A stretch of DNA of 64,000 nucleotides from Streptomyces sp. BK340 (GTDB lineage Bacteria > Actinomycetota > Actinomycetes > Streptomycetales > Streptomycetaceae), in the NCBI RefSeq assembly GCF_007827595.1, contig NZ_VISR01000031.1, positions 1 to 64,000 on the forward strand. The letters run 5' to 3'. Shown here in pieces: positions 31,182-39,389 of the stretch. Numbering within the stretch: position 1 is the first letter of the stretch; the number at the start of each line of letters is the position of its first letter. Below the pieces are notes generated by a model. That model had not been told where the DNA came from. It was given only the letters and a program-made list of their open reading frames with translations, and did not search any database. Both the position numbers and the translations under genes were made by a program.

Positions 31182-32798
31182 TCATTCGGCTGCGGCGAGC
31201 AGCCGGGCCTCACTCTCCTCGTACAGCCGCTGGTTCTCGCCGCTGACGGCGGGGCGGCGCCGGTGGTCCCAGCGGCTGCCCAGCCACCCCGCCAGGTAGC
31301 CGAACGGCACGGAGACCAGTCCGGTGGACTGCATGGGGAACAGGTCGAAGTGGGCGTCGGGGAAGACGGCGGCCGGAGTTCCCGAAACGGCCTTGGAGAG
31401 TGCCATGAGCAGCACCGCGCAGGACGCGCCGCCGTAGAGGGTGGCGAGCAGGCCGGTGCGGGTGAATCCGCGCCAGAACAGGGAGTAGGTGAGCGCGGGA
31501 GCCACCGCCGATGCCCCGATGCAGATGGCCAGGGTGGTCAGCACCCCGACGTTCCAGTTCTGGACGAGGGTGGCGAGCGCGATGGCAAGGGTCCCCACGG
31601 CCACGCTCGTCCACGCCGCCACCGTCATCTCCGTACGCGGCTCGGCCTGTCCCCGTCGCGCCGCGTGGGCGAAGAGGTCGTGGGCGAGCGACGAGGCCGC
31701 GGCCAGGGTCATCCCCGCGACCGACGACAGCAGGGTGATGAACACCATGCCCGCCACGGCCGAGTAGAGAATCGTCGAGCCCGCGGAGTCCGCGGCCCCG
31801 CCGAGCATCTGCGACAGCATGAGCACCGACGTCCTGCCCTGCGGGTCGGCCGCGGTGATGTACCGCGATCCCACCAGCGCTGCCGCACCCGTACCCATGA
31901 TGATCACGAGCAGGCAGAAGGTGGTGACCGTGCTGACCGCCCACGACATGGAGCGACGTACGGCCGGCACGTCCTGCGCGGAGTACAGGCGCATCGTGAT
32001 GTGGGGCAGGCAGGCCACACCGAGGACCACGGTGATCTGGAGACCGACGAAGTCCAGCCGGTCCAGCGGCGAGGTGCCGAGCTGAAGGCCCTGCTGGAGG
32101 AAGGCCGGGCCCGCGCCGCTGCCGTGCTGGGCCGCCCTGAGGACGTCTCCGGGGCTCCAGTCGAAGCGGTGCAGCACCAGGGCGGCGACGACGACGCTGG
32201 TGCCGAGCAGGAGCACGATCTTGATCATCTGGATGAGCGCGGTGCCCCTCATGCCGCCGAGCGCCGCGTAGAGGATCATCAGGCTGCCGACGATGACGAT
32301 GCACACCGTTCTGGCGCCCGCCACGTGCGGGATGTTCAGGATGAAGGTGAGCAGCGACCCGGCCCCGGACAGCTGGACGACCAGGAAGGGCAGGGTCGCC
32401 GAAAGTGTCACCACGCACGCGGCGATCCGCACGGCCCGCCCGGGCATGTTGCGTGCCAGGACGTCGCCCATGGTGAACCTGCCGGCGTTGCGGAGGGGTT
32501 CGGCCAGCAGGAACATCAGCAGGACCAGGGACAGGGCCGTGCTGACCGCGAGGACGTACCCGTCGTATCCGGCGAGCGCGATGATGCCCGTGGTGCTCAG
32601 CACCGTTGCCGCGGAGATGTAGTCGCCCGCGATCGCCAGGCCGTTCTTGAACGGGGTGAGCGAGCGGTAGCCGGTGTAGAAGTTCGTCAGGTCGTCGCGG
32701 TCCGGTCCCGCCATCACGCACATCAGCAGCGTGACGGTGACCAACGTGGTGAACAGGATCAGGACCGTGGCCTGCGTCCCGCTGCTGAAGTCGTTCAT
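31182..32798 (-). CDS. Sodium:solute symporter family permease (ActP-like)
   Basis: This 538-residue membrane protein belongs to the SSS family, with about 13 hydrophobic spans. The N terminus is MNDFSSGTQATVLILFTTLV, and the family core DFYTGYRS-type motif appears as NFYTGYRSLTPFKNGLAIAG followed by DYISAATVL. By family knowledge ActP-type members import acetate, pyruvate or other short carboxylates with Na+ or H+. ATG 32798 overlaps the TGA of the DUF485 gene (ATGA), the usual ActP-YjcH pairing. It shares an operator motif with the hydrolase operon and the MDR/SDR operon, so its cargo may be a product or precursor of those enzymes. Confidence 0.9.
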   Translation of the reverse strand: MNDFSSGTQATVLILFTTLVTVTLLMCVMAGPDRDDLTNFYTGYRSLTPFKNGLAIAGDYISAATVLSTTGIIALAGYDGYVLAVSTALSLVLLMFLLAEPLRNAGRFTMGDVLARNMPGRAVRIAACVVTLSATLPFLVVQLSGAGSLLTFILNIPHVAGARTVCIVIVGSLMILYAALGGMRGTALIQMIKIVLLLGTSVVVAALVLHRFDWSPGDVLRAAQHGSGAGPAFLQQGLQLGTSPLDRLDFVGLQITVVLGVACLPHITMRLYSAQDVPAVRRSMSWAVSTVTTFCLLVIIMGTGAAALVGSRYITAADPQGRTSVLMLSQMLGGAADSAGSTILYSAVAGMVFITLLSSVAGMTLAAASSLAHDLFAHAARRGQAEPRTEMTVAAWTSVAVGTLAIALATLVQNWNVGVLTTLAICIGASAVAPALTYSLFWRGFTRTGLLATLYGGASCAVLLMALSKAVSGTPAAVFPDAHFDLFPMQSTGLVSVPFGYLAGWLGSRWDHRRRPAVSGENQRLYEESEARLLAAAE

Positions 32799-33328
32799 CT
32801 CGCCGTCCCCGTGTTCCGGCCGGTCGCGACCGCCCGCTCTCTGACGGCGCGGGCCAGGGGATCGACCGAGCGTCGTGCGCTGCGGCCGTACCAGGAGACC
32901 GCCGCGAAGGTGACGACGAGCTGGAGGACCCCCAGGGCCATCCCCAGGCTCAGCTCTCCGGCGATCTTGGCCCCCATCAGGCCGGGGGCGTAACAGGACA
33001 GCACGACGTACACCACGAAGGAGCCCAGCGCCGTGAGCGTGGAGATCCGGCGGAGCAGGCGGTAGGCCGAGCGCAGGGCCGCGAGGTCGGCACCGCGCCC
33101 ATGGGTCTCGTGCGCGTGAGGCTCGCCCCAAGAGGCTTGTCCGTACGGCGCGCCCCAAGAGGCTTGTCCGTACGGTGCGTCCCAGGCGGGTTGCCCGTAC
33201 GGCGCGTCCCAGGCGGGCTGCCCGTGCGACTCGTACCGAGGGGCGTCGGGTCCGTACCCCTGGGGCACGGTGCGGGGCGGCCACCCCGTTTCTGTCGGCG
33301 GGTACCGGTTCTCTTCGGCGAACGTCAT
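32795..33328 (-). CDS. DUF485 small membrane protein with a repeat-containing N-terminal extension
   Basis: This 177-residue protein has a C-terminal ~95-residue DUF485 domain (two transmembrane helices: TALGSFVVYVVLSCYAPGL and LGVLQLVVTFAAVSWYG), the standard partner of ActP-like symporters. The N-terminal ~75 residues are a low-complexity, cytoplasm-type tail with four tandem nonapeptides of the form YGQxxWxxP. DUF485 proteins are usually near 100 residues, so the extension is unusual. The ATG overlap with the symporter indicates coupled translation. Confidence 0.88.
   Translation of the reverse strand: MTFAEENRYPPTETGWPPRTVPQGYGPDAPRYESHGQPAWDAPYGQPAWDAPYGQASWGAPYGQASWGEPHAHETHGRGADLAALRSAYRLLRRISTLTALGSFVVYVVLSCYAPGLMGAKIAGELSLGMALGVLQLVVTFAAVSWYGRSARRSVDPLARAVRERAVATGRNTGTAR
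33127..33234 (-). repeat. Four tandem 27-bp repeats inside the DUF485 gene
   Basis: Copies at 33127-33153, 33154-33180, 33181-33207 and 33208-33234 encode (H/Y)GQ(P/A)(A/S)W(D/G)(A/E)P. Copies 1-2 and copies 3-4 form closely similar pairs, as if a duplication was itself duplicated. Copy number may vary between strains. Confidence 0.9.
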
Positions 33329-33398
33329 CGCATGGCCTTCCGCTACGGCTCGGATCCGTGGAGGTGGACGGGGAGGGGGTGGCTTTGGCGGCGCACGA

Positions 33399-33414
33399 TA
33401 CCGACTGGTTGGGA
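33399..33414. promoter_or_regulatory. TetR-type operator candidate, symporter side
   Basis: TACCGACTGGTTGGGA matches 14 of 16 bases of the palindrome at 31059. It lies 71-86 bp upstream of the DUF485/symporter operon in the divergent region shared with the MDR gene. Confidence 0.6.
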
Positions 33415-33524
33415 TGCCCATAAGGTCACCGCGGGTCACGTTTCGGGGTCGGGCGTACGGCGACCCGCCCGGCTCGTCTTCCCGCCTCGCGACCGGTGCG
33501 TGTCGAACGTCACACGCCCGGACA

Positions 33525-33540
33525 TACCTACTGGTCGGTA
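33525..33540. promoter_or_regulatory. TetR-type operator candidate, MDR/SDR side
   Basis: TACCTACTGGTCGGTA matches 15 of 16 bases of the palindrome at 31059 and lies 35-50 bp before the MDR start. Sites at 33399 and 33525 are 126 bp apart, 12 helical turns, so a looped repressor complex is possible. Confidence 0.65.
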
Positions 33541-33574
33541 CCCTGCGGCGAAGCCGTGAACGACAGGAGGCGCG

Positions 33575-34582
33575 ATGTCTGCGACCAACCGCCAGATCCG
33601 TCTGGCAGCCCGCCCCGTGGGTGAGGTCAAATCCGATGACTGGGAGCACTGTTCGGGACTCGTCGAGGAGCCCGGTCCGGGCCGGTTCGCGGGCCGGACG
33701 CGCGTCATCTCCCTGGACCCGGCGATGCGGGGCTGGCTGGACGACCGTCCCTCCTACCTGCCGCCGGTGGGTATCGGCGAGGTGATGCGAGCCGGGTCGG
33801 TCATCGAGGTCACCGCGTCCAATCACCCCGACTTCCAGCCGGGCGACCACGTGGTCGGCACGTTCGGCGTCCAGGAGTACGTGGTCTCCGACGGCCGGGG
33901 GGCCATGAAGATCGACACCTCGCTCGCCCCGCCCTCGACCTATCTCGGCGCGCTGGGCATGCCCGGCATGACCGCCTACTTCGGCCTGCTGGACGTCGGG
34001 GCGCTGAAGGACGGAGAGACCGTCGTGGTGTCGGGCGCGGCCGGTGCGGTCGGCACCATCGCCGGTCAGATCGCGAAGGCCAAGGGCTGCCGGGTCGTGG
34101 GCATCGCCGGAGGGCCTCAGAAGTGCGCCATGCTCACCGACGAACTGGGATTCGACGCGGCGATCGACTACCGCGCCGAGGACGTCAGGAAGGCGCTGCG
34201 CCGGGAGGCCCCCGACGGCATCGACGTCTACTTCGACAATGTCGGAGGGGACATCCTCGACGCCGCCCTGACGCGGCTGGCGATGCACGCACGCGTCGTG
34301 GTCTGCGGTGCGATCAGCCAGTACAACAACGCCACACCGGTCAAGGGCCCCTCCAACTACCTCTCGTTGCTGGTGCGCCGCGCCCGCATGGAGGGCTTCG
34401 TCGTCTTCGACTACGCCAAGCGCTACGCGCAGGCCGCGCAGGACATCTCCGCCTGGATCGGAGCCGGCCGCATCAAGGTCAAGGAACACGTGGTGACCGG
34501 AAGCGTGGACGACTTCCCCGAGACGCTGGGGATGCTCTTCCGCGGGGAGAACGTCGGCAAGCTCGTCCTGGAGCTGGCATGA
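33575..34582 (+). CDS. NADP-dependent medium-chain reductase (leukotriene-B4-dehydrogenase/curcumin-reductase-like)
   Basis: This 335-residue zinc-independent MDR enzyme has the nucleotide-binding loop SGAAGAVGTIAGQIAK and the family blocks GMPGMTAYFGL and DVYFDNVGGDILD. It starts MSATNRQIRLAARPVGEVKS, like PTGR1/YncB-type enoyl reductases that reduce alpha,beta-unsaturated ketones or aldehydes with NADPH. AGGAGG precedes the ATG. Its TGA overlaps the ATG of the SDR gene. The operator at 33525-33540 lies just upstream. Substrate is unknown. Confidence 0.9.
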   Translation: MSATNRQIRLAARPVGEVKSDDWEHCSGLVEEPGPGRFAGRTRVISLDPAMRGWLDDRPSYLPPVGIGEVMRAGSVIEVTASNHPDFQPGDHVVGTFGVQEYVVSDGRGAMKIDTSLAPPSTYLGALGMPGMTAYFGLLDVGALKDGETVVVSGAAGAVGTIAGQIAKAKGCRVVGIAGGPQKCAMLTDELGFDAAIDYRAEDVRKALRREAPDGIDVYFDNVGGDILDAALTRLAMHARVVVCGAISQYNNATPVKGPSNYLSLLVRRARMEGFVVFDYAKRYAQAAQDISAWIGAGRIKVKEHVVTGSVDDFPETLGMLFRGENVGKLVLELA

Positions 34583-35382
34583 CCGCCGTCGAGAGCGACG
34601 CCGTCGCACGGCCGGGACGGACGGACGGCGCCGCGCTTCAGGGCAAGGTGGCCGTGGTCACCGGCGGGGCCAGTGGACTGGGCCGGGCCACGGCACTGGC
34701 GCTGGCCGAGGCGGGGGCGCGTGTGGTCGTCGCGGACCTCGACGCAGAAGGCGGCCGCGAGGTGGCCGAGGCGATCGGCGGCCGTTTCCACGCCTGTGAC
34801 GTCTCCGACCCCGACGCCAACCGTGCGCTGGTGGCCTTCGCCCAGGAGCAGTACGGCGGAATCGACATCGCGTTGCTCAACGCCGGGGTGGCGACCGGAT
34901 GCGGCCTCGGCGACGACTTCGACCTGGCGCGCTACCGTCGCGCGATGGGGGCCAACCTCGACGGCGTCGTCTTCGGCACCCATGCGGTGCTGCCGGCGCT
35001 GCGGGCCCGTGGTGGAGGGGCGATCGTGGCGACGGCGTCCCTGGCGGGCCTGGCGGCCGTCCCGCTCGATCCCCTGTACGCGGCCAACAAGCACGCGGTC
35101 GTAGGACTTGCCCGCTCGCTGGGGCCGGCTCTGGCACCACAGAACGTGCGCTTCAACGCCGTCTGCCCCGGCTTCGCCGAGTCGCGGATCATCGATCCGC
35201 TGCGCGACATGCTCTCCGAGCAGGGGCTCCCGGTCATCCCGGCTCAGGTCGTGGCGGACACGGTGCTGCGGATCGTCACCGGGGACGGCACCGGGGAGTG
35301 CTGGTTCATCCAGCCCGGACGCGACCCGGAGCCGTTCCGTTTCCGTAAGGTCCCCGGTCCGGGCAAGCCGGACGGTATCTGA
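34579..35382 (+). CDS. Short-chain dehydrogenase/reductase
   Basis: This 267-residue classical SDR has the cofactor loop TGGASGLGRA, the NAG motif (LLNAGVATG), the catalytic Ser region VATASLAG and YAANK as YxxxK. The acidic residue at the end of beta-2 (VVADLDAEGG) favours NAD. ATGA overlap with the MDR gene (34579-34582) implies coupling. The two may act in sequence, with SDR oxidising or reducing an alcohol/ketone and MDR handling the conjugated bond. A hairpin at 35450-35479 ends the transcript. Confidence 0.9.
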   Translation: MTAVESDAVARPGRTDGAALQGKVAVVTGGASGLGRATALALAEAGARVVVADLDAEGGREVAEAIGGRFHACDVSDPDANRALVAFAQEQYGGIDIALLNAGVATGCGLGDDFDLARYRRAMGANLDGVVFGTHAVLPALRARGGGAIVATASLAGLAAVPLDPLYAANKHAVVGLARSLGPALAPQNVRFNAVCPGFAESRIIDPLRDMLSEQGLPVIPAQVVADTVLRIVTGDGTGECWFIQPGRDPEPFRFRKVPGPGKPDGI

Positions 35383-35449
35383 GGGGTGGAAAGCCGTACG
35401 TCCGGACGCGCGGTGCGGATCGGGCGTACGGCCCGCCCCCGGCGGTACT

Positions 35450-35479
35450 CGGCGGCTCACCGTCCGCGGTGAGCCGCCG
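35450..35479. terminator. Bidirectional hairpin between SDR and marR-like gene
   Basis: Perfect 12-bp arms CGGCGGCTCACC/GGTGAGCCGCCG enclose a 6-nt loop. It lies between convergent genes and touches the marR-like stop codon. Confidence 0.75.
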
Positions 35480-35480
35480 G

Positions 35481-35927
35481 TCAGGCGGCCGCGGCCTGCC
35501 CGGTGAAGGCGCGCTCCAGCAGCGCGTACAGGGTGTCCTGCTCCTGCTCGCTGAGTCTGTCCAGGCCGGCCAGCGTGTTGTGCATCTTCCCGCGGATCAC
35601 GTCGATCACCTGCTCGCCCTCCGCGGTGAGGAGGACGTTCTTGACGCGCCGATCGGAGGGGCTGGGCTCGCGGCGCACCAGGCCGCGCTTCTCCAGCCGG
35701 TCGATGATCCCGGTCATGTTGGAGGCGTCGCAGGTCAGCGTGGTGGCGAGCATGCTCATCGAGGCGGCCCCACGGCGCAGCACGTTGAGCGTCTTGCCCT
35801 GGCTGGCCGTGAGGTTCTCGCTCGCGGCGGCGACCGTGAAATCGCCGTAGTAGGCGGCCAGCGACACGGAGAGCAGCTCCATGAGCCGGGCGGGGGTGAC
35901 GCGGGGGAGTGCCGTCATGCTGCGCAC
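35481..35927 (-). CDS. MarR-family transcriptional regulator
   Basis: This 148-residue winged-helix protein has LTASQGKTLNVLRRGAASMS (helix 2-3), the recognition region LATTLTCDASNMTGIIDRLE and the wing RREPSPSDRRVKNVLLTAEG with the family Asp-Arg. It is divergent from an MFS efflux gene, the normal MarR/efflux arrangement, and the shared spacer contains repeated CTTGA-N5-TCAAG palindromes. It likely represses itself and the transporter and is released by an aromatic or antibiotic ligand. Confidence 0.92.
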   Translation of the reverse strand: MRSMTALPRVTPARLMELLSVSLAAYYGDFTVAAASENLTASQGKTLNVLRRGAASMSMLATTLTCDASNMTGIIDRLEKRGLVRREPSPSDRRVKNVLLTAEGEQVIDVIRGKMHNTLAGLDRLSEQEQDTLYALLERAFTGQAAAA

Positions 35928-35941
35928 CTTACCCCCGGAAA

Positions 35942-36014
35942 CTTGACGATCTCAAATATTGACGGCTACGGTCTCGCCCATTACTTGAAGTTCTCAAGCT
36001 TCGATGTTCTCAAC
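35942..36014. promoter_or_regulatory. MarR operator cluster
   Basis: Perfect palindrome CTTGAAGTTCTCAAG at 35984-35998; a close copy CTTGACGATCTCAAA at 35942-35956; a degenerate third copy TTCGATGTTCTCAAC at 36000-36014. The 5-bp arms and 5-bp centre fit a MarR dimer. The sites fill the space between marR and the MFS gene. Confidence 0.65.
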
Positions 36015-36049
36015 TAGTTCGTCGAAGTCTCGACAAGGGAAGAGATTCC

Positions 36050-37558
36050 GTGTCTCACGAACAGCACACGGCGGCAGGACGCCGCTCGGCGGACACTGCG
36101 GTCGTCCTGGTGCTCGGTCTTTCCGCGATGGTCGTCTCGATGATGCAGACCCTGGTCGTGCCGATTCTGGGCATCATCCAGGGCGACCTGCACGCCACCA
36201 CGGCGAACGTCAGCTGGGTGACCACCGCCACGCTCCTGTCCGCCGCGGTCTTCACCCCGCTGCTCGGCCGCTTCGGCGACCAGCACGGCAAGAAGCACAC
36301 CCTCGTCGGCGTTCTGCTCGTGATGATCGCGGGCTCGGTGCTCGCCGCCACCACCACCTCGCTGACGTGGCTCATCGTCGGCCGGGTGATGCAGGGAGCG
36401 GCGACCGCGATCTTCCCGCTGGCGCTCTCCATCCTGCGTGAGGAGATCAAGCCGGAGAAGCTGCACGGTGCCATGGCCCTGGTCAGCGGCACGCTCGCGT
36501 TCGGCAGCGGACTCGCGCTGGTCGGTGCGGGGCTCCTCACCCGTGGCTCCGACCCCGACTACCACCGGGTCTTCTGGCTCGCGGTGGTGCTCGCGACGGT
36601 GGCGCTGGCCGGAGTGCTGTTCACGGTGCCCGCCTCCCGGGCGACGACCGGAGGCCGGACGGACTGGCTGGGCGCGCTCACCCTGGCGATGCTGCTGGTG
36701 CTGCTGCTTCTGCCCATCTCGCAGGGGCACGAGTGGGGATGGACGTCCGGCCGCACGCTCGGCTCCTTCGCCGCGGCGGTCGTCATGGCGGTGGTGTGGG
36801 TCGTCACCGAGAGCCGGGTCGGGGAGCCGATGGTGGACATGAAGATGTTCACCCACCGGCCCGTCCTCTTCACCAACCTGGCCGGGCTGTTGCTGGGGTT
36901 CGCGATGTTCGCCCAGTTCATCGGCGTCTCCTACCTCGTCCAGGTGCCGGAGAGGATCGCGGGCTACGGCTTCGGCGCTTCCGTGCTCGAGGCGTCCGTG
37001 GTGTACCTGCTTCCGACCACACTCGTTTCGCTCGCGGGCGCCCAGTTCGGCGGCGTACTGGTGCGCCGGCTCGGAGCGCGCTTCACCCTGGCCGCCGGGG
37101 CCTGCTTCGGAGTGCTCGGCTTCACGTGGCTGAGCGTCGCGCACGACACGACCGCTTCGGTGATCGGCGCGGGCATGGTCATCGGTCTCGCGATCAGCTT
37201 CGGCTACGCCGCCATGCCGGCGCTCATCGTGGCCAGCGTCCCCGCTCACCAGTCCGGCATCGCCAACGGCATCAACTCCATCTCCCGCTCGGTCGGCAGC
37301 GCCGTCGCCAGCGCGGTGATCACCTCGCTGCTGGCGTCGAAGACCATCCCGCTCCCGGCCGGAGCGCCCGCTCTGCCCCAGGAGAGCCAGTTCACGACGA
37401 GCTTCGTGATCGCCGGCGTGGCCTTCGGCCTGGTCGTCGCCGTGTCCCTCCTCGGCATCAAGCCGAGCCATGCGCCTCGTACGCCGGTGTCGAAGAAGGC
37501 CGCGGACTCCGGGGCGGCAGGGGTCGAAGAGGCGGAAGCCGACGCCGAGCTCGTGTGA
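36050..37558 (+). CDS. MFS drug:H+ antiporter (DHA2/EmrB-like)
   Basis: This 502-residue protein has many hydrophobic spans, motif A as GRFGDQHGKKHTL between TM2 and TM3, and the antiporter motif C region LVSGTLAFGSGLALVGAGL. GTG 36050 is followed by MSHEQHTAAG and has GGGAAGAG upstream. The divergent MarR gene with its operators points to inducible efflux of a small aromatic or antibiotic compound. The mycothiol-dependent isomerase-like gene follows 27 bp after it and probably shares the transcript. Confidence 0.92.
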   Translation: MSHEQHTAAGRRSADTAVVLVLGLSAMVVSMMQTLVVPILGIIQGDLHATTANVSWVTTATLLSAAVFTPLLGRFGDQHGKKHTLVGVLLVMIAGSVLAATTTSLTWLIVGRVMQGAATAIFPLALSILREEIKPEKLHGAMALVSGTLAFGSGLALVGAGLLTRGSDPDYHRVFWLAVVLATVALAGVLFTVPASRATTGGRTDWLGALTLAMLLVLLLLPISQGHEWGWTSGRTLGSFAAAVVMAVVWVVTESRVGEPMVDMKMFTHRPVLFTNLAGLLLGFAMFAQFIGVSYLVQVPERIAGYGFGASVLEASVVYLLPTTLVSLAGAQFGGVLVRRLGARFTLAAGACFGVLGFTWLSVAHDTTASVIGAGMVIGLAISFGYAAMPALIVASVPAHQSGIANGINSISRSVGSAVASAVITSLLASKTIPLPAGAPALPQESQFTTSFVIAGVAFGLVVAVSLLGIKPSHAPRTPVSKKAADSGAAGVEEAEADAELV

Positions 37559-37585
37559 CCGTGCTTCACCGAAAGGCAAATCACC

Positions 37586-38383
37586 ATGAAGACGTCTGAC
37601 CACACCCCGCACGCGTCCGGTTTCACCCCGGTCGATCACCGTACGGCGGTCGCGGCGGAGACCGCCCGGTTCGTCGCGGCGGTCAGGGACGCCGACCTGG
37701 CCGCAGGGGTGCCGAGCTGCCCCGGCTGGACGCTGGCCGACCTGGTCAAGCACACCGGCAGCGTTCAGCGCTGGTTCTCTGTCCTGTTGCGGGCGCGCAT
37801 CCAGGAACCCCCGCGCTCGCGTGACGTGGACCTTCGGCTCCCGGAGCAGGAGGACGGGTACGCCGACTGGCTGGCCGAGAGCGCGAGCGTGGCCGCGGAC
37901 GCCTTCGCCGCCACCGACCCGAACCAGCCGATGTGGGCTTGGGGCGCCGACCAGCACGCCCGGTTCTGGGCGCGCCGGATGCTCTTCGAGACCCTGCTGC
38001 ACCGAGCCGACGCCGAGCTCGCACTCGGCCTCCGGCCCGCGATCGAGCGCTCGGTCGCGGTCGACGGGATCGACGAGTTCCTCGTCAATCTGCCCTTCGC
38101 CGGCTTCTTCGCCCCCAAGGTGGCCGAGCTGCGCGCCCCCGACAGGACCGTCCGCTTCCGCGCGACCGACGGGGACGAGGGCTGGGTCGTCCGTCTGCGG
38201 CCCGACGGTTTCGGACTCGATGCGGCGCACCCGGCCACGGCCGCCGCCGACGCGACCGTCCGGGGAACCGCGGCCGACTTGCTCCTGCTCGTCTACGGCC
38301 GGCTGTCCTACGACGCGAAGGCCCTTGCCCACGAGGGTGACGAGCAGTTGCTGGCCCACTGGTTCGCCAACTCCGCCTTCTGA
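37586..38383 (+). CDS. Maleylpyruvate isomerase family mycothiol-dependent enzyme (DinB fold)
   Basis: This 265-residue protein belongs to the actinobacterial TIGR03083-type group. The N-terminal DinB helices carry WTLADLVKHTGSVQRW (metal-binding His) and RRMLFETLLHRADAE (second His, Asp). A C-terminal MDMPI domain ends with LLLLVYGRLSYD. By family knowledge these enzymes use mycothiol for isomerisation or conjugation, but most members have no tested substrate. GAAAGG precedes the ATG. It is co-directional with the MFS gene and may modify the compound that is exported. Confidence 0.85.
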   Translation: MKTSDHTPHASGFTPVDHRTAVAAETARFVAAVRDADLAAGVPSCPGWTLADLVKHTGSVQRWFSVLLRARIQEPPRSRDVDLRLPEQEDGYADWLAESASVAADAFAATDPNQPMWAWGADQHARFWARRMLFETLLHRADAELALGLRPAIERSVAVDGIDEFLVNLPFAGFFAPKVAELRAPDRTVRFRATDGDEGWVVRLRPDGFGLDAAHPATAAADATVRGTAADLLLLVYGRLSYDAKALAHEGDEQLLAHWFANSAF

Positions 38384-38487
38384 GGAGACGTGCTCTGCCG
38401 GTCTGCCGCTCGAACGGCAACGCCGGCCGCCGGTCCGCCGCTTGGTTTACCCTTCAATCACATGGGGTGTCGTGAGGAGGTCTGATC

Positions 38488-39357
38488 ATGACGGAACTCG
38501 GCCTGGCGGACACGGTCGGCATGCTGCGGCAGGCCGGCGTGCAGACACGGCACACCAGCTCCGGGCTCGGATGGGACCAGCTGTACCTCTCCGCGCAGGA
38601 GGAGCAGCCCTACCGCGCGGCCTTCGATCCGGCCCCGACCCACCTGCTGATCCTGCACCTCAGCGGTCCCGTCACGGTACGGCGGGGGCAGGGGCCGGAC
38701 GGACGGGCACGGACGATCCCGGCCGGCGGACTCTTTCTGCAGCCGGCCGGCCGAGCCCTCGCCGTAGAGCTCGGCGGTCGGCTGGAGACGATCCACACCT
38801 ACCTCACGGACGACGCCCTGCGCGACGCGAACGGCGGGCGGCCCGTGGAGCTGTCCGAGGAGTTCGGGGCCAGTGATCCACTGGCCGAACAGCTCGTCCT
38901 CGCGCTGGAGGGCGCGGTCCGCTCCTGGGAGCCGTCGGCCCGCACGTACACCGATCACCTGACCGGGATGCTCGCCGCCCAGCTCGCGCGCCGCCACGGG
39001 GCCCGCGCGGCCGCGCCCCCGCCCGACCGGTCCGGGCTGTCCGACCGGCAGCTCGCCACCGTCCGCGAACTCATGGAGCAGCGCCTCGACGAACCGCTGC
39101 CGATCGCGGACCTCGCCGCCTCGGCCTCGCTGAGCCCGAGCCAGTTCACACGGAGGTTCCGGGCGAGTACCGGGCACTCGCCCCACCAGTTCCTCCTCAA
39201 GCTGCGGCTGGAAGCCGCGTGCCGGATGCTGCGCACCGGCTCAGCCCCGATCGTGGAGGTGGCTGCCACCTGCGGCTTCTCCCACCAGGAGCATCTCACC
39301 CGGGTGATGCGCGCCCGGCTGGGCACCACCCCGGCCGCGCTGCGCCGCTCCGGCTGA
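38488..39357 (+). CDS. AraC-family transcriptional regulator
   Basis: The protein has 289 residues. The N-terminal ~170 residues form a cupin-like sensor with little similarity to characterised members. The C-terminal double HTH (about 195-289) reads LPIADLAASASLSPSQFTRR and ATCGFSHQEHLTRVMRARLG, ending at the conserved P/L of AraC proteins. GAGG precedes the ATG. It stands alone, 104 bp after the isomerase-like gene and convergent with the hydroxyquinol operon, so its target is unclear. Confidence 0.9.
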   Translation: MTELGLADTVGMLRQAGVQTRHTSSGLGWDQLYLSAQEEQPYRAAFDPAPTHLLILHLSGPVTVRRGQGPDGRARTIPAGGLFLQPAGRALAVELGGRLETIHTYLTDDALRDANGGRPVELSEEFGASDPLAEQLVLALEGAVRSWEPSARTYTDHLTGMLAAQLARRHGARAAAPPPDRSGLSDRQLATVRELMEQRLDEPLPIADLAASASLSPSQFTRRFRASTGHSPHQFLLKLRLEAACRMLRTGSAPIVEVAATCGFSHQEHLTRVMRARLGTTPAALRRSG

Positions 39358-39389
39358 AGAGGTCCCGCACAGCCTGCCGCAGCCTCCCC

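Noticed and set aside
31107..32993. 628-codon plus-strand frame over the symporter
   Set aside because: Shadow of a membrane protein gene; translation is rich in Arg, Gly, His and Gln with no domain.
36014..38359. 781-codon minus-strand frame across the MFS and isomerase genes
   Set aside because: Antisense to two well-supported proteins and of low-complexity charged composition.
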